A DNA stretch of 64,000 bases from Candidatus Enterocloster excrementipullorum (GCA_019119575.1 DWWT01000002.1:62001-126000); one strand, 5' to 3'. Positions 9,401 through 19,122 are shown, counted from the stretch's first letter. Numbers and translations: made by a program. Notes: generated by a model not told the origin, from the sequence alone.

Positions 9401-9682
9401 TGCCTGGCCGCCCAGGGTGGGCAGAATGCTGTCCGGCTTCTCCTTTAAAATGAGCTGCTCCACCACCTCTACGGTGAGGGGTTCGATGTACACCCGGTCC
9501 GCAATGTCCTTGTCGGTCATGATGGTGGCGGGATTGGAGTTTAAGAGCACCACCTCGATGCCCTCCTCCTTCAAGGAGCGGCAGGCCTGGGTGCCCGCAT
9601 AGTCAAATTCCGCTGCCTGGCCGATTACGATGGGGCCGGAGCCCAGGACCAGGACTTTCTTGATATCAGGATTCTTGGGCAT
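6464..9682 (-). CDS. carB: Carbamoyl-phosphate synthase large subunit
   Basis: A 1072-residue protein of standard length. It forms carbamoyl phosphate from bicarbonate, glutamine-derived ammonia and two ATP for pyrimidine and arginine synthesis. The duplicated ATP-grasp halves each begin with [14 protein letters not shown] (near residues 9 and 555), and the C-terminal methylglyoxal-synthase-like allosteric domain begins near residue 935 ([16 protein letters not shown]). The start codon overlaps the carA stop by one base (TGATG), so the two are translationally coupled. Confidence 0.97.
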   Translation of the reverse strand: MPKNPDIKKVLVLGSGPIVIGQAAEFDYAGTQACRSLKEEGIEVVLLNSNPATIMTDKDIADRVYIEPLTVEVVEQLILKEKPDSILPTLGGQAGLNLAMELEDAGFLKEHNVRLIGTTALTIKKAEDREMFKETMEKIGEPVAPSDIVENVEQGLEIAAKIGYPVVLRPAYTLGGSGGGIAHNPEECALILENGLRLSRVGQVLVERCIAGWKEIEYEVMRDGAGNVITVCNMENIDPVGVHTGDSIVVAPSQTLGDKEYQMLRTSALNIISELGITGGCNVQYALHPDSFEYCVIEVNPRVSRSSALASKATGYPIAKVAAKIALGYTLDEIKNAVTQKTYASFEPMLDYCVVKMPRLPFDKFISAKRTLGTQMKATGEVMSICTNFEGALMKAIRSLEQHVDCLLSYDFSGLTEEELRQELNRVDDMRIWRIAEALRRGISYEDIHAATMIDFWFIDKLAILVEMENSLKAVKAGEKELTAELLAEAKRIEFPDNVIARLTGISQEEIKKQRYDNNIRAAYKMVDTCAAEFKAETPYYYSCFGSINEAEKTEGRKKVLVLGSGPIRIGQGIEFDFCSVHSTWAFSKEGYETIIINNNPETVSTDFDIADKLYFEPLTPEDVESIVDVEKPDGAVVQFGGQTAIKLTEALMKMGVPILGTAAEDVDAAEDRERFDAILEQCGIPRPAGHTVFTAEEAKRAAAQLGYPVLVRPSYVLGGQGMQIAINDEDIDEFIGIINQIAQEHPILVDKYIMGKEIEVDAICDGKDILIPGIMQHIERTGIHSGDSISVYPAQDLTEGNVKTIVDYTEKLAQALHVKGMINIQFIVDGDDVYIIEVNPRSSRTVPYISKVTGIPIVPLATQIICGKTIRELGYTPGLQPKADYIAIKMPVFSFEKIRGADISLGPEMKSTGECLGIAKTFNEALYKAFEGAGIRLPKYKNMIMTVRHSDQEEAVDIARRFAAVGYKIFATRGTARTLASHGVKAFEIRKIEQESPNILDLVLGHQIDLIIDIPAQGAERSHDGFIIRRNAIETGVHVLTSLDTARALVTSLENRARELTLIDIATVKNA

Positions 9683-10755
9683 CAGTCATTCACCTCCATC
9701 ATCTTAAGGAAACGGTCAAACAGGTACGCGGAATCTTTGGGCCCCGGGCTTGCCTCGGGATGATACTGTACGGTGAAAATATTTTTCCCCACATACCGCA
9801 GACCCTCGTTGGTGCCGTCATTTACATTGACAAACGCGGGAACCGCCACCTCCGGCTTCACGGTGTCCATGTCCACCACGTAGCCGTGGTTCTGAGAGGA
9901 GATGTACACCCGCCCTGTCTCCAGGTCCTTCACCGGGTGGTTGCCGCCCCGGTGGCCGTATTTCAGCTTATAAGTGTCCATGCCGTTGGCAAGGGCCATG
10001 AGCTGATGGCCCAGGCAGATGGCAAAAATCGGCACATCTGAAGCGTAGAGCTTTTTGATCTCCTCAATAATCGCCGTGTTCTCCTTGGGGTCCCCCGGGC
10101 CGTTGGAGAGCATGATGCCGTCCGGCCGGTCGGCCAGCACGGTCTCGGCCGGGGTATCCGCCGGGTACACGGTCACCTGGCATCCTCTGGCATTTAAGGA
10201 GCGGGCGATATTTTTCTTGGCGCCGTAATCCATCAGCGCCACCCGCTTCCCCTCCCCGGGCAGAACATATTTTTCTTTGGTCGTGGTCTTTAACACCACG
10301 CCTTTCACCTGGTACTCCTTCATCCGGCGTATGGGCTCCGAAAGATCGGCATACTCCTTTGTGGTTATCATGCCGTTCATGGTGCCTTTTTCTCTTAAAA
10401 TTTTTGTCAGGGCTCTTGTATCGATACCGCTGATACCGGGAATATCATATTCTTTTAAGAAATGCTGGATGGTGTCCTCGCTGCGGAAGTTGCTGGGGAT
10501 TCTTGACAATTCTCTGACTATATATCCATCCGGCCATGGCCGTCCGGATTCCATATCCTCCCGGCAGATGCCGTAATTGCCGATGAGGGGATATGTCATC
10601 ACCACGGCCTGTCCTGCGTAGGAGGGGTCTGTCAGCACTTCCAGATAACCGGTCATAGAGGTATTGAAGACGATCTCGCTGATTACTTCCCGTTCCGAGC
10701 CGATGCTTGTCCCGGAAAATACCGTTCCGTCTTCCAGTATGAGGTATGCTTTCAT
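9682..10755 (-). CDS. carA: Carbamoyl-phosphate synthase small subunit (glutaminase)
   Basis: A 357-residue protein with the N-terminal CarA domain ([32 protein letters not shown]) and a C-terminal class I glutamine amidotransferase domain. The nucleophile Cys lies in FAICLGHQL near residue 245, and the catalytic His and Glu in [10 protein letters not shown] near residue 331. It supplies ammonia to CarB. The gene has its own near-consensus promoter and a leader of about 120 nt. Confidence 0.97.
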   Translation of the reverse strand: MKAYLILEDGTVFSGTSIGSEREVISEIVFNTSMTGYLEVLTDPSYAGQAVVMTYPLIGNYGICREDMESGRPWPDGYIVRELSRIPSNFRSEDTIQHFLKEYDIPGISGIDTRALTKILREKGTMNGMITTKEYADLSEPIRRMKEYQVKGVVLKTTTKEKYVLPGEGKRVALMDYGAKKNIARSLNARGCQVTVYPADTPAETVLADRPDGIMLSNGPGDPKENTAIIEEIKKLYASDVPIFAICLGHQLMALANGMDTYKLKYGHRGGNHPVKDLETGRVYISSQNHGYVVDMDTVKPEVAVPAFVNVNDGTNEGLRYVGKNIFTVQYHPEASPGPKDSAYLFDRFLKMMEVND

Positions 10756-10885
10756 ATGGGGAGTACCTGTCCTTTCTTATTGTGATGTGCAATTCTGTGA
10801 TATGTCAAGGGCCCTTGCAGGCGCGGCCGTTCTGCCGGAAAATACCGGCTCTCTGCCGCACCTGACCTCAGCCCAAATTGTAAAG

Positions 10886-10914
10886 ATTATACTGTATTTC
10901 GGATCATTATTCAA
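10886..10914 (-). promoter_or_regulatory. carAB promoter
   Basis: On the minus strand, TTGAAT (10909-10914) and TATAAT (10886-10891) are separated by 17 bp. The leader from there to the carA ATG is GC-rich and can form a GCCGG/CCGGC hairpin. I see no PyrR-binding consensus and no U-tailed terminator in it. Confidence 0.8.
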
Positions 10915-10982
10915 TAGCTTGAATGGCTAAATTTTTTTTAGACTCCATTATTTTTTTTATATAACTGTTCCGTCCATTCTTC

Positions 10983-12233
10983 CTACACTAACTCCGCTAT
11001 CCGTGTAACTCCAACATAAATATGGGAAATCTTATACCAGGTGGCAAAGTCCACAGCACCCGTTTGCGGCAAGCCAAAAATATTCTGAAATGCCCGGACA
11101 GCCTCCTCCGTTCCCGGCCCATAGATGCCGTCCGGCGTAACACGCGGAATGGCGGAGTACACAGCGGCGATGGCGTCCAGCTGCTCCTGGAGCTGGCGCA
11201 CCTTATCCCCCCGGCTTCCTACAGTCAGCTCATAGCCGGGCCAGGAGGCCGGGATCCCGGAAATTTGTTCCGCCGTATTTACATACATATTGTCCCCATA
11301 AAAATAGCGGAGAATCTCAATCGGGCTGTATCCCTGCTCCCCCAGGGAGCAGGACCCCCATTGTGTCATCCAGCCCGGGCAGCTTACCTGCCGCCCATCA
11401 CAATATTGGGTTAGAATAGGCTGACGAACCCCCGGCCGCGACAGATAATTGTCAAAGATTTCATCCACCACCAGGGCGATGCTCTGAAACAGGTTTCTTC
11501 CGTAAATCCACTTGTGGTCAAAAGCCGTGGAGGAAGTGATGGTAAAATCATATCCCTGGTTTCTGTACCATTCCGTGTACACCCGGTTTAGCGTAAATGA
11601 CATGATGGCCAGCACATTGGCTGTGATGGATGCCTCCGGCCAAGTGGAATAAATCTCGCTGCAGGCTACGTTTTTGATGTAATCCCGGTAGGGGACGTAA
11701 TAGTTGGGCGCGCTGCTGTCCGTAGGTACCCCGTCATGCACCACAATGGTCTGAGGCACCACGATCCGGCTCAAAACAATCTCCCCGCTCTCATTCACCG
11801 GCTTGATCTCCGGTTCAGCAATCTTGGGCGGATAACTGCCATAGAGCGTATGGTCAGGAATCACCACCGGATCCTCCGCAGGCGTACCATCCCCAAGAGG
11901 CGTCATAGCCGCGGGCTGGATGGCCGTGGAATCCGCCAGAATCTCCGTACCGTCAATGGTCAGAGGCACAAAGCCCTGTGCCTCCACGACCACATCATAC
12001 TCCGCGTACGGCCGGATCGTCTGGGGCTCCAAACTGTACTCTACCGGCGGAGCCGGAAGGGAAACCTGCACTGTCTGGCCGGAGGAATTTGTCTCTACCT
12101 GCTCGATTACCCGATCCGGCTCACCCCGATATCGGATCGTCACCCGAGCGTTAGAAATCGGAAAATTGTTCTGTATATTTACTGCATTGACCTGAAGCAG
12201 TCCTCGGGATGTATTTTCTGGATTAGTGGCCAT
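10983..12233 (-). CDS. SpoIID-like protein with C-terminal peptidoglycan-binding domain
   Basis: A 416-residue protein of three parts. Residues about 10-90 look like a beta-sandwich regulatory or carboxypeptidase-like repeat (VNAVNIQNNFPISNARVTIRY). Residues about 185-310 resemble SpoIID/LytB-type proteins (VACSEIYSTWPEASITANVLAIMSFTLNR, TQYCDGRQVSCPGWMTQWG). Residues about 335-405 form a PG_binding_1 domain (SRGDKVRQLQEQLDAI, DGIYGPGTEEAVRAFQ). No signal peptide is visible. It probably acts on peptidoglycan during sporulation or wall remodelling, which is inferred. It ends the leftward wall/lysine gene run. Confidence 0.82.
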   Translation of the reverse strand: MATNPENTSRGLLQVNAVNIQNNFPISNARVTIRYRGEPDRVIEQVETNSSGQTVQVSLPAPPVEYSLEPQTIRPYAEYDVVVEAQGFVPLTIDGTEILADSTAIQPAAMTPLGDGTPAEDPVVIPDHTLYGSYPPKIAEPEIKPVNESGEIVLSRIVVPQTIVVHDGVPTDSSAPNYYVPYRDYIKNVACSEIYSTWPEASITANVLAIMSFTLNRVYTEWYRNQGYDFTITSSTAFDHKWIYGRNLFQSIALVVDEIFDNYLSRPGVRQPILTQYCDGRQVSCPGWMTQWGSCSLGEQGYSPIEILRYFYGDNMYVNTAEQISGIPASWPGYELTVGSRGDKVRQLQEQLDAIAAVYSAIPRVTPDGIYGPGTEEAVRAFQNIFGLPQTGAVDFATWYKISHIYVGVTRIAELV

Positions 12234-12286
12234 AAAAACCTCGCAGATTGCTTATTCTTTCTATGTATAATCCCGAGTCTTCCTCC

Positions 12287-12943
12287 CTATGCCTGTTTTT
12301 CATCAACCCGCAGTTCATACCCGCGCAGCGCAAGATAGTTCTTCACAGCCTCCACAGCGCCGTCTGTACCGAGACGTGCGGTATTGAGCATCAGATCATA
12401 ATTTTCCACATTTTCCCAGTCTTTTCCGGTGTAATATCTGTGATAATCCCTCCGCTCCCGATCCATGCGCTTGATATTTTTCTTCACATCCTTTGGATCA
12501 TAATATCCCAGCCGGGTAATCCGCTCCACCCGGTAATCCATATCCGCATAAAGAAAAATCCTTACCAGTCCGTCCATGCCATCCAGCACATAGTCCGCAC
12601 AGCGGCCTATAATCACACAATCCTTTGCGGCAGCCAGTTTGCGGATCACCTCCGACTGGAACCGGAAGAGATTGTCCGCCGCCACCAGATCCGGTCCCAG
12701 AGAGGGCTTCCCAAGTTCCGGCGTCAGGCTCTTTACAATCTTGTAGAGAAGCTTGTCCCCCGCTTTCTCATCCGCCATGTGGTAGAAGCTCTCCTTTATC
12801 CCGCTCTCGTCTGAGTCCATACGCAGAATATTCTTGTCATAAAATCCAACTCCAAGCTCTTCGGACAGCCGCGCTCCGATCTCCCGGCCTCCGCTGCCGT
12901 ACTGTCTGCCGATGGTTATAACCAGCCTCTTTCCATTCTTCAT
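12287..12943 (-). CDS. Cytidylate-kinase-like P-loop family protein
   Basis: A 218-residue protein. The upstream ATG at 13036 would overlap the preceding gene and has no ribosome binding site, whereas 12943 has GGAGG 8 nt upstream. It has the cytidylate kinase-like pattern ITIGRQYGSGGREIGARLSEELG near the N-terminus (P-loop variant GRQYGSGG), DCVIIGRCADYVL near residue 110, and an Arg-rich lid MDRERRDYHRYYTG. This cytidylate_kin2 family is widespread in Clostridia and is not the essential Cmk; its substrate is unproven. Confidence 0.83.
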   Translation of the reverse strand: MKNGKRLVITIGRQYGSGGREIGARLSEELGVGFYDKNILRMDSDESGIKESFYHMADEKAGDKLLYKIVKSLTPELGKPSLGPDLVAADNLFRFQSEVIRKLAAAKDCVIIGRCADYVLDGMDGLVRIFLYADMDYRVERITRLGYYDPKDVKKNIKRMDRERRDYHRYYTGKDWENVENYDLMLNTARLGTDGAVEAVKNYLALRGYELRVDEKQA

Positions 12944-13001
12944 CTCCGTACCTCCTCTCAAACTGTGCTGTTTTTTGATACACCTATAGTATACCACGCT
13001 T

Positions 13002-13577
13002 TCAGAGCCCGTGCACCCGATATATTCCCTCTTCACAGATCACCACATCCATCCGCGCATCATGAGATTCCTCCGGGAGTTCCCGCTCCATCATCCTCTT
13101 TCTGCACAGCACAGCTCTGCAGCCTGCCATCCGCCGAAGATATCGGTCATAATATCCCCCTCCATATCCCAGCCTTCTCCCATCCTCCGTACAGGAGAGA
13201 CAGGGAATGAGGGCCAGGCCCACCTGCTCCGGCTCTATGCGCGGCGCTTCTGCTTCCGGCTCCGGGATCCCAAAGCTTCCCGGCCGCAGGCTTTCCAAGC
13301 TCCAAACCCTGCGAACCTCCATCCTTCCTTTTCCCGTACACAGGGGCACTCCCACCTGCTTTCCCCGCCTTAAGGCATCCAAAATAAGAGGGCGGGTATC
13401 AATCTCCCCCTCGGTGTTCACATAGCAGAATATAACCGGACTCTCTATGTACTCCGGCAGGGCTGTCACCTGCCGGAAAATGGACTGATCCGCCATGCGG
13501 CAGTATTCCCTGTCCAGCCGGATTCTCCTTTTCCTCAGCTCACTCCGCAGAAGCCGCTTTTCTTCCTTTGCATCCAT
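13002..13577 (-). CDS. 5-formyltetrahydrofolate cyclo-ligase
   Basis: A 191-residue protein that converts 5-formyl-THF to 5,10-methenyl-THF using ATP. Family features are KRLLRSELRKRR at the N-terminus, the folate-binding YVNTEGEIDTRPLI near residue 51, and the nucleotide/Mg motif LGYGGGYYDRYL near residue 138. It lies 14 nt downstream of the amidase gene, so the two are probably co-transcribed. Confidence 0.93.
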   Translation of the reverse strand: MDAKEEKRLLRSELRKRRIRLDREYCRMADQSIFRQVTALPEYIESPVIFCYVNTEGEIDTRPLILDALRRGKQVGVPLCTGKGRMEVRRVWSLESLRPGSFGIPEPEAEAPRIEPEQVGLALIPCLSCTEDGRRLGYGGGYYDRYLRRMAGCRAVLCRKRMMERELPEESHDARMDVVICEEGIYRVHGL

Positions 13578-13591
13578 ACATCTTTTCTCCT

Positions 13592-14374
13592 CTAATATAC
13601 TGCGGGTTCTCTCACCAGCACCGTGGGATACCCCTGGCTGCGGAGCTGCTGCTCCATCCGGATTCCATTTTCCATATCCAAAAATGCGCCCACCCGCACC
13701 TTATAGAGGCTGCCGTCATACACCAGAAAAGCGGGGAAGCCCTGATTCTGAAGTTCTTCCGCCAGACGGTCTGCGGGCATCCGGGTGCGGTATGCGCCTA
13801 CCTGAACCTGATAATATTCCGGAACCCCCGCTGCAAGCTGCCGGATAGTGGCCATAATCCCATCTGCCACATCGCCCGCAATAGCCTGGAAATTCTGGTC
13901 GAAAAACCGGTTGTCCTGGGGATTATCAATAAATCCGGCCTCCACCAGCACTGCCGGCATCTGCGTCCTGCGCAGGACAATGAGCCCCGGCCGTTCCTGT
14001 ATCCCCAGATCAGCGAACCCCGCCTCCACCAAATTTTTCTGTATATTTTCAGCCAGCAGGGCCGGAACTCCTTCATCCTCATATACCAGCGTCATCGCTC
14101 CGGAAGCCGTCCCCGGCACCGGCATGGCATTGCGGTGAATGGACACAAACAAATCCCCGTCAGCCCGGTTTGCGATGACCGACTTCTCCAGAGGCGTATC
14201 ATACACATCCGTAGTCCTGGTATAAACCACATCCACCCCTTGACTTTCCAATATACTTCCTATCGCAAGAGCCAGCCGCAGAGCGTCATCCTTTTCCCGG
14301 CGTCCATCATACATTGCTCCCGGATCGGAGCCTCCATGGCCGGGGTCGATGATCACGCGTTTCACGTCCGCCAT
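13592..14374 (-). CDS. N-acetylmuramoyl-L-alanine amidase with SPOR domain
   Basis: A 260-residue protein with an Amidase_3 catalytic domain (residues 1-180). Zinc ligands are in VIIDPGHGGSDPGA (His and the following Glu region), SIHRNAM and the catalytic Glu in VLVEAGFIDNP. A C-terminal SPOR domain (residues about 187-258, YYQVQVGAYRTRMPADRLAEELQ) binds denuded glycan strands. No signal peptide is visible, as in several clostridial spore-associated amidases, so export may depend on cell lysis or engulfment. A TATACT element at 14414-14419 may be its promoter -10. Confidence 0.93.
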   Translation of the reverse strand: MADVKRVIIDPGHGGSDPGAMYDGRREKDDALRLALAIGSILESQGVDVVYTRTTDVYDTPLEKSVIANRADGDLFVSIHRNAMPVPGTASGAMTLVYEDEGVPALLAENIQKNLVEAGFADLGIQERPGLIVLRRTQMPAVLVEAGFIDNPQDNRFFDQNFQAIAGDVADGIMATIRQLAAGVPEYYQVQVGAYRTRMPADRLAEELQNQGFPAFLVYDGSLYKVRVGAFLDMENGIRMEQQLRSQGYPTVLVREPAVY

Positions 14375-14472
14375 ATATGTCTCTCCTTCTCACATTATTT
14401 CAGCTATTGCTATAGTATACCATATGTGCGGGTGAGACAAAAGTTTCATAAATGCCGTTTCAAACAGCGCCC

Positions 14473-14913
14473 TTACTCCCCCTGTACGCTTACCCCCCGC
14501 GGGCCCACATGAGTAGAGAACACAATACGCGTGCTTGTTCTGCCGAATCTCTGCAGTTCCCCGATAAAAACATCCAGATCCATCGTGCTCTCGAAAGCCG
14601 TCTTGAGTATCATGGAATATTCCCCGGTTACACAGCAGCATTCCAGAACGTTGGGAATCTGATCCACATAAGCGTAAAAGTCCGGCTTTTCTTCCGCAGT
14701 CACCTCCAGGCCGATAAAGGCCAATATATGGTATCCCACCTTCAGCGGGTCAACCTGGGCATGATAGCCTGTAATCACCCCATCCCGCTCCAGTTTTTCT
14801 ATTCTTGCGGAGACAGCCGGGGAAGATAAAAATGTCTTCTCTGCTATGGTTTTCAAAGAAATTCTGGCATTCTCCTGCAGAAGCTGCAGTATTTTTTTGT
14901 CCGTATCGTCCAT
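14473..14913 (-). CDS. Lrp/AsnC-family transcriptional regulator
   Basis: A 146-residue protein with an N-terminal winged HTH (MDDTDKKILQLLQENARISLKTIAEKTFLSSPAVSARIEKLE) and a C-terminal RAM/ligand-binding domain. The start at 14913 has AGGAGGAG just upstream; the longer reading from 14994 runs into the dapL terminator. It lies downstream of dapL and may sense an amino acid such as lysine, alanine or leucine, though the ligand is unknown. Confidence 0.92.
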   Translation of the reverse strand: MDDTDKKILQLLQENARISLKTIAEKTFLSSPAVSARIEKLERDGVITGYHAQVDPLKVGYHILAFIGLEVTAEEKPDFYAYVDQIPNVLECCCVTGEYSMILKTAFESTMDLDVFIGELQRFGRTSTRIVFSTHVGPRGVSVQGE

Positions 14914-14956
14914 CTTCTCTCCTCCTCTTTTCCAAACCGCCAGGTGCAAACGAAAA

Positions 14957-14982
14957 AGCGCCCGGACCACAGGTCCGAACGC
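14957..14982 (-). terminator. Terminator after dapL
   Basis: AGCG-CCCGGAC and GTCCGAACGCT arms with A-run and T-run on the two sides form a strong hairpin between dapL and the Lrp gene. It may be leaky or separate the two transcripts. Confidence 0.75.
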
Positions 14983-15026
14983 TTTTGTCCGCAAACTGCT
15001 TTCCCGCTGTACGTGACAGCGTCCAT

Positions 15027-16241
15027 TTATTTCAGAGCCTTGATCCGCTCCACAGCTTCTGCCGTATTCTCGTAGGTTCCAAAGCCGGTCAGCCGGAAAT
15101 ACCCTTCTCCGCTGGGGCCGAAACCGCTGCCCGGCGTGCCGACCACATTTGCTTTCTCCAGCAGATAATCAAAAAACTCCCAGCTTGTCATTCCCTGGGT
15201 CTTCAGCCAGATATAGGGGGAATTGATGCCGCCGAATACAGTGTATCCCGCATCCTTAAGCCCATCATAGATGGTCCGGGCATTTCTCTTATAATAGGCC
15301 ACCTGCTCCATAACCTGCCGGTTCCCCTCTTCCGAGTACACCGCTTCACCGGCCCTCTGCTCGATATAGGGCGCGCCGTTGAACTTGGTGCCATGGCGCC
15401 GTGCCCAGAGAGAGTGCAGCAGCACATCCCCGCACTTCAGATCCTTGGGGATTACGGTAAAGCCCAAACGCACGCCGGTAAAGCCCGCCTTCTTTGAGAA
15501 GGAACGAAATTCAATGGCACAGGTTCTTGCCCCCGGAATCTCAAAAATGCTGTGGGGCACATCTTCCTCAGAAATATACGCCTCATAGGCCGCATCATAG
15601 AGGATCACGCTTCCCTCCCGGTTGGCGTAGTCCACCCACACCTTGAGCTGATCGCGGGTCAATGTCGTTCCGGTGGGATTGTTGGGCACGCACAGATAAA
15701 TCAGATCCGGCCGCTCCTTCGGAAGCTCCGGCACAAAATCATTCTCCGCTGTGCAGGGCATGTAAATCACATTGCTCCACCGCCCCGTGGCCGCGTCATA
15801 CGTTCCCGTGCGTCCGGCCATCACATTGGAATCCAGATATACGGGATATACCGGGTCGCAGAGGGCAATGCGGCTGTCCTCGCTGAATATCTCCTGGATA
15901 TTGCCGCTGTCGCTCTTGGCCCCATCAGAGATAAATATCTCATCCGCATAGATGGGGCAGCCCCAGGCTTTGTAATCCTTCTCCGCAATGGTCTCGCGCA
16001 GGAATGCATACCCAAGATCCGGCGCATATCCGTGGAAGGTCTCCGCATGGCCCATCTCATCCGCCGCCCTGTGGATCGCCTCCACAATAGCCGGAGCAAT
16101 GGGAAGGGTCACATCCCCGATTCCCAGGCGGATGATCTTCTTGTCCGGGTTTGCCTCCTGATATGCCGCCACCTTCTTTGCAATGGTGGAAAACAGATAA
16201 CTGCCCGGCAGTTTCAGATAGTTCTCATTAATTTTAAACAT
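15027..16241 (-). CDS. dapL: LL-diaminopimelate aminotransferase
   Basis: A 404-residue PLP enzyme of the DapL class, converting tetrahydrodipicolinate directly to LL-diaminopimelate with glutamate as donor. Diagnostic parts are [23 protein letters not shown] at the N-terminus, [11 protein letters not shown], the [14 protein letters not shown] loop and the PLP-lysine region [20 protein letters not shown] near residue 248. It acts with the adjacent dapF to make meso-DAP for peptidoglycan and lysine. A MITE-like insert separates it from dapF. Confidence 0.96.
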   Translation of the reverse strand: MFKINENYLKLPGSYLFSTIAKKVAAYQEANPDKKIIRLGIGDVTLPIAPAIVEAIHRAADEMGHAETFHGYAPDLGYAFLRETIAEKDYKAWGCPIYADEIFISDGAKSDSGNIQEIFSEDSRIALCDPVYPVYLDSNVMAGRTGTYDAATGRWSNVIYMPCTAENDFVPELPKERPDLIYLCVPNNPTGTTLTRDQLKVWVDYANREGSVILYDAAYEAYISEEDVPHSIFEIPGARTCAIEFRSFSKKAGFTGVRLGFTVIPKDLKCGDVLLHSLWARRHGTKFNGAPYIEQRAGEAVYSEEGNRQVMEQVAYYKRNARTIYDGLKDAGYTVFGGINSPYIWLKTQGMTSWEFFDYLLEKANVVGTPGSGFGPSGEGYFRLTGFGTYENTAEAVERIKALK

Positions 16242-16271
16242 AGTATTTTCTCCTTTTTATAAAAATGCCGG

Positions 16272-16353
16272 AGCGTATTCGAAAATTGCTGTCTGTCCCG
16301 AACTCCTGCAAAGCGGGATGTACAGACAGCGGGAATGCATGTTCAGACACGCT
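16272..16353. mobile_element. MITE-like inverted-repeat element, short copy
   Basis: An 82-bp insert begins AGCGTATTCGAAAATTG and ends with the inverted counterpart TTCAGACACGCT. It matches both ends of the 187-bp element at 46792-46978, but the core is shorter and contains its own CTGTCTGT/ACAGACAG arms. The flanks CCGG and ACGG are compatible with a decayed 4-bp target duplication. Its edge supplies the last two bases of the dapF stop codon. Confidence 0.75.
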
Positions 16354-17197
16354 ACGGTAACTGTCCCTCTGCGCACGCAGGTTCCGGCGGAATCTCCACC
16401 GTCCCGTGAAAAACTTCTACCGCCGGCCCGGTCATGAAAAGATGTCCTGTCTCCCGGTCCAAACGGATAGTCAGGCTTCCTCCTCTGAGAAAAACACGCA
16501 CACAGTCCTCCGTATATCCGGAAAGGACGGAGGCGAGAACGCTGGCGGACGCGCCTGTGCCGCAGGCCCAGGTCTCCCCGCTTCCCCTCTCCCATACCCG
16601 CATCCGGATATTCTTTCTGTCCAGGATCTGGATAAACTCAGTATTTACCCGGTGGGGCATAAACCGCGGATGGAATTCAAATTCCGGGCCAATAGCAGCC
16701 AGATCCAGACATTCCACATTCTCCACCCAGCATACCGCATGGGGATTTCCCACGTCAATCCCCACAAAGCTCCATTCCCGTCCTGCTGCATGGATGGTCT
16801 CGGGAAGATCGGATGTCAGTTTCCCCTCTCCCATATCCACGGTGACCTGCCGGACCTTCCCCTCTTCCACCTGAAGCGCCAGCGTCTTGATTCCCGCCGC
16901 GGTTTCCACCGTGATCTCCCTGCGCTCCGGAGATACCAGGCCGTGGTCGTAGGCGTATTTTCCTACGCAGCGGATGCCGTTGCCGCACATAAGTCCCAGG
17001 GAACCATCCGCGTTGTACATCTCCATCCGGCAGTCCGCATGGTCCGAGGGGCAGATGAGGATCAGGCCGTCAGAGCCCACGCCAAAATGCCGGTCGCTTA
17101 AAAACCGTGCCGCTCTCTCCGGTTCTCTCACCGGCTCTTTAAAACAGTCTACATAGATATAATCATTGCCGATTCCCTGCATTTTTGTAAATTCCAT
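16352..17197 (-). CDS. dapF: Diaminopimelate epimerase
   Basis: A 281-residue enzyme that converts LL-DAP to meso-DAP. Both catalytic cysteines are present: Cys71 in DGSLGLMCGNGIR and Cys212 in ERGSGETWACGTG. The GNPHAV substrate loop is near residue 150. I chose the ATG at 17197, which has GAGGTGG upstream; the longer reading overlaps the ANTAR gene. The stop TAG is formed by one host base plus AG of the MITE end, so the native C-terminus was probably slightly different. Confidence 0.95.
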   Translation of the reverse strand: MEFTKMQGIGNDYIYVDCFKEPVREPERAARFLSDRHFGVGSDGLILICPSDHADCRMEMYNADGSLGLMCGNGIRCVGKYAYDHGLVSPERREITVETAAGIKTLALQVEEGKVRQVTVDMGEGKLTSDLPETIHAAGREWSFVGIDVGNPHAVCWVENVECLDLAAIGPEFEFHPRFMPHRVNTEFIQILDRKNIRMRVWERGSGETWACGTGASASVLASVLSGYTEDCVRVFLRGGSLTIRLDRETGHLFMTGPAVEVFHGTVEIPPEPACAEGQLP

Positions 17198-17205
17198 ATA
17201 CCACC

Positions 17206-17763
17206 TCACACGTGAATCAGGCTGATCACCATCTGGGCTGTCTCCACCAGATTTGTCCCGCTGTCCATGCTGCACTTTTGGATGTAGCGGTGCGCCTCCG
17301 CCTCTGTCATATTGTTGCGCTCCATCAGAAGGGCCTTGGCCTTGGCGATCAGCTCCTGCTCCTCTTTGCTTCTCTCCTTCGGCCGGCTCCTCTGCTTTCT
17401 CCGAAGCCGCGTCTGGGCCTGAACCATCATCTCCACAGTCCCCAAAAGGTCACATACCTTTAACGGCATGGGAAGATAGATCACTCCCTCCTGGGGCGTA
17501 TCTCCCATCCGGCTGGGGGAGGCGATGAGAAGCAAAGAAAATTCCTGGGGCAGACAGTTTTTCAGTTCCTGATAAATCATATCCTCAAAGCGGTATCCGC
17601 TGACCACCAGTCCCCCGTTCAGTCCGTCCGCCGCAGCGATCGCCTGGGCTCCGGAGGTGCAGACAGCGACTACCTGGTAACCGTTGCGCACCAGGATATT
17701 TTTTATATTACGGCCATCCTCCAGCTTGGAAAAAGCCACAATAATATTCGTCACATGTCTCAC
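17206..17763 (-). CDS. ANTAR-domain response regulator (RNA-binding antiterminator)
   Basis: A 185-residue protein with a receiver-like N-terminal domain (residues about 5-110; the phospho-acceptor Asp region is degenerate) and a C-terminal ANTAR domain (residues about 130-182: QELIAKAKALLMERNNMTEAEAHRYIQKCSMDSG). ANTAR proteins bind paired hexaloop RNA hairpins and prevent terminator formation. It lies 21 nt downstream of glnA, whose leader holds a hexaloop hairpin and a terminator, so glnA is the likely target. The start ATG at 17763 overlaps no upstream gene. Confidence 0.92.
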   Translation of the reverse strand: MRHVTNIIVAFSKLEDGRNIKNILVRNGYQVVAVCTSGAQAIAAADGLNGGLVVSGYRFEDMIYQELKNCLPQEFSLLLIASPSRMGDTPQEGVIYLPMPLKVCDLLGTVEMMVQAQTRLRRKQRSRPKERSKEEQELIAKAKALLMERNNMTEAEAHRYIQKCSMDSGTNLVETAQMVISLIHV

Positions 17764-17784
17764 CTCCCGGCTGTCTACGAGTCA

Positions 17785-19122
17785 TCAGTATTTATACAGG
17801 TACTGTTTTACCTCCCAATCTGTCACCTGGGCTCTGAAAGCCCTCCATTCCTTTTCCTTGGCTTCCAGATACTTGGTATAAATATGCTCTCCCAGTACAT
17901 GTTTGATAAACGCATTTCCCTCATATGCCTCGATGGCGTCTCCCAGCGTCTCCGGGATCCGCTCCACGCTCCGTTTTTTCAGCTCTTCCGGTTCCATCTC
18001 AAACATATTTCCCTCCACGCAGGGCGGAAGCGGAATATTCTTCTCGATACCGTCCAGTCCCGCCTGCAGGCAGGCCGCCAGGGCCAGGTAAGGATTCATG
18101 GCGGAATCCGGGCACCGCAGCTCGATGCGCGTGCTCTCCCCTCTGGGAGACGGAATCCGGATCAGGGAGCTTCGGTTGGATGTGGAAGACCAGGCAATAT
18201 AGATGGGCGCATCATACCCCGGTATCAGCCGCTTGTAGGAGTTGACCAGCGGATTCGTCAGTATGGTCATCGCCTTCATGTGATGAAGGATACCCGCCAT
18301 GAAAGAATACGCCAGAGGGCTCAGCTTCAGGGGATCCGTCCCGTCGGCAAACACATTTTTTCCCTCGCGGTCAGACAGGGACATATTGATGTGCATGCCG
18401 GAGCCGTTGACCCCCTCCTTGGGCTTCGGCATAAAGGTGGCGTGGAGGCCATGGCGCTTTGCAATGGTCTTGGCCGCCATTTTGAAGGTCATGATATTGT
18501 CTGCCGCCCGGAGCGCCTCGGTGTACTGGAAATCAATCTCGTGCTGGGCCGGCGCGATCTCGTGGTGGCTGGCCTCCACCTGAAAGCCCATATCCTCCAG
18601 ATTCAGCACAATATCCCGGCGCACATTTTCCGCCAGGTCAATAGGAGAAACATCAAAATACCCTGCCATCTCGTGGGTCTGGGTGGTGGGCCTCCCCTCC
18701 TCGTCGGTGTGGAACAGGAAGAATTCACACTCCGGCCCCACCTGGAAAGTATATCCCATGGCCTCTGCCCGGGCCACGGCCTGCCTCAGCACATAACGGG
18801 GATCACCCGCAAAGGGCGTGCCGTCAGGATTGTGCACGTCGCAGATCAGGCGGGCCACCTTTCCCTGCTGGGGACGCCAGGGAAATATCTCAAAGGTATC
18901 AAGATCCGGATAGAGGTACATATCGGACTCATCAATCCTCACAAAGCCCTCGATGGCGGAGCCGTCAAACATACACTGGTTATCCAGGGCCTTCTCCAGC
19001 TGGCTGGACGTAATTGCCACATTTTTCAGCTGTCCAAATATATCCGTAAACTGAAGGCGGATGAACTCCACATCCTCCTCCCTGGCCATACGGATAATAT
19101 CATCCTTGTTGTATCTGCTCAT
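17785..19122 (-). CDS. glnA: Glutamine synthetase type I
   Basis: A 445-residue protein that makes glutamine from glutamate and ammonia. Typical motifs are VEFIRLQFTDIFGQLKN at the N-terminus, DPDGTPF-type sequence near residue 105, the VGPECEFFLF metal site, HHEIAPAQHEIDF, NGSGMHINMSLS, and the ATP-site KRLIPGYDAPIYIAWS. Length and motifs fit the GlnA-alpha clade of Firmicutes. The start at 19122 has AAGGAGAG upstream. It is preceded by a regulated leader and followed by the ANTAR gene. Confidence 0.96.
   Translation of the reverse strand: MSRYNKDDIIRMAREEDVEFIRLQFTDIFGQLKNVAITSSQLEKALDNQCMFDGSAIEGFVRIDESDMYLYPDLDTFEIFPWRPQQGKVARLICDVHNPDGTPFAGDPRYVLRQAVARAEAMGYTFQVGPECEFFLFHTDEEGRPTTQTHEMAGYFDVSPIDLAENVRRDIVLNLEDMGFQVEASHHEIAPAQHEIDFQYTEALRAADNIMTFKMAAKTIAKRHGLHATFMPKPKEGVNGSGMHINMSLSDREGKNVFADGTDPLKLSPLAYSFMAGILHHMKAMTILTNPLVNSYKRLIPGYDAPIYIAWSSTSNRSSLIRIPSPRGESTRIELRCPDSAMNPYLALAACLQAGLDGIEKNIPLPPCVEGNMFEMEPEELKKRSVERIPETLGDAIEAYEGNAFIKHVLGEHIYTKYLEAKEKEWRAFRAQVTDWEVKQYLYKY

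Noticed and set aside
10756-10885. PyrR-dependent attenuator before carA
   Set aside because: The leader has a GC-rich hairpin but no recognisable PyrR-binding sequence and no U-tailed terminator.
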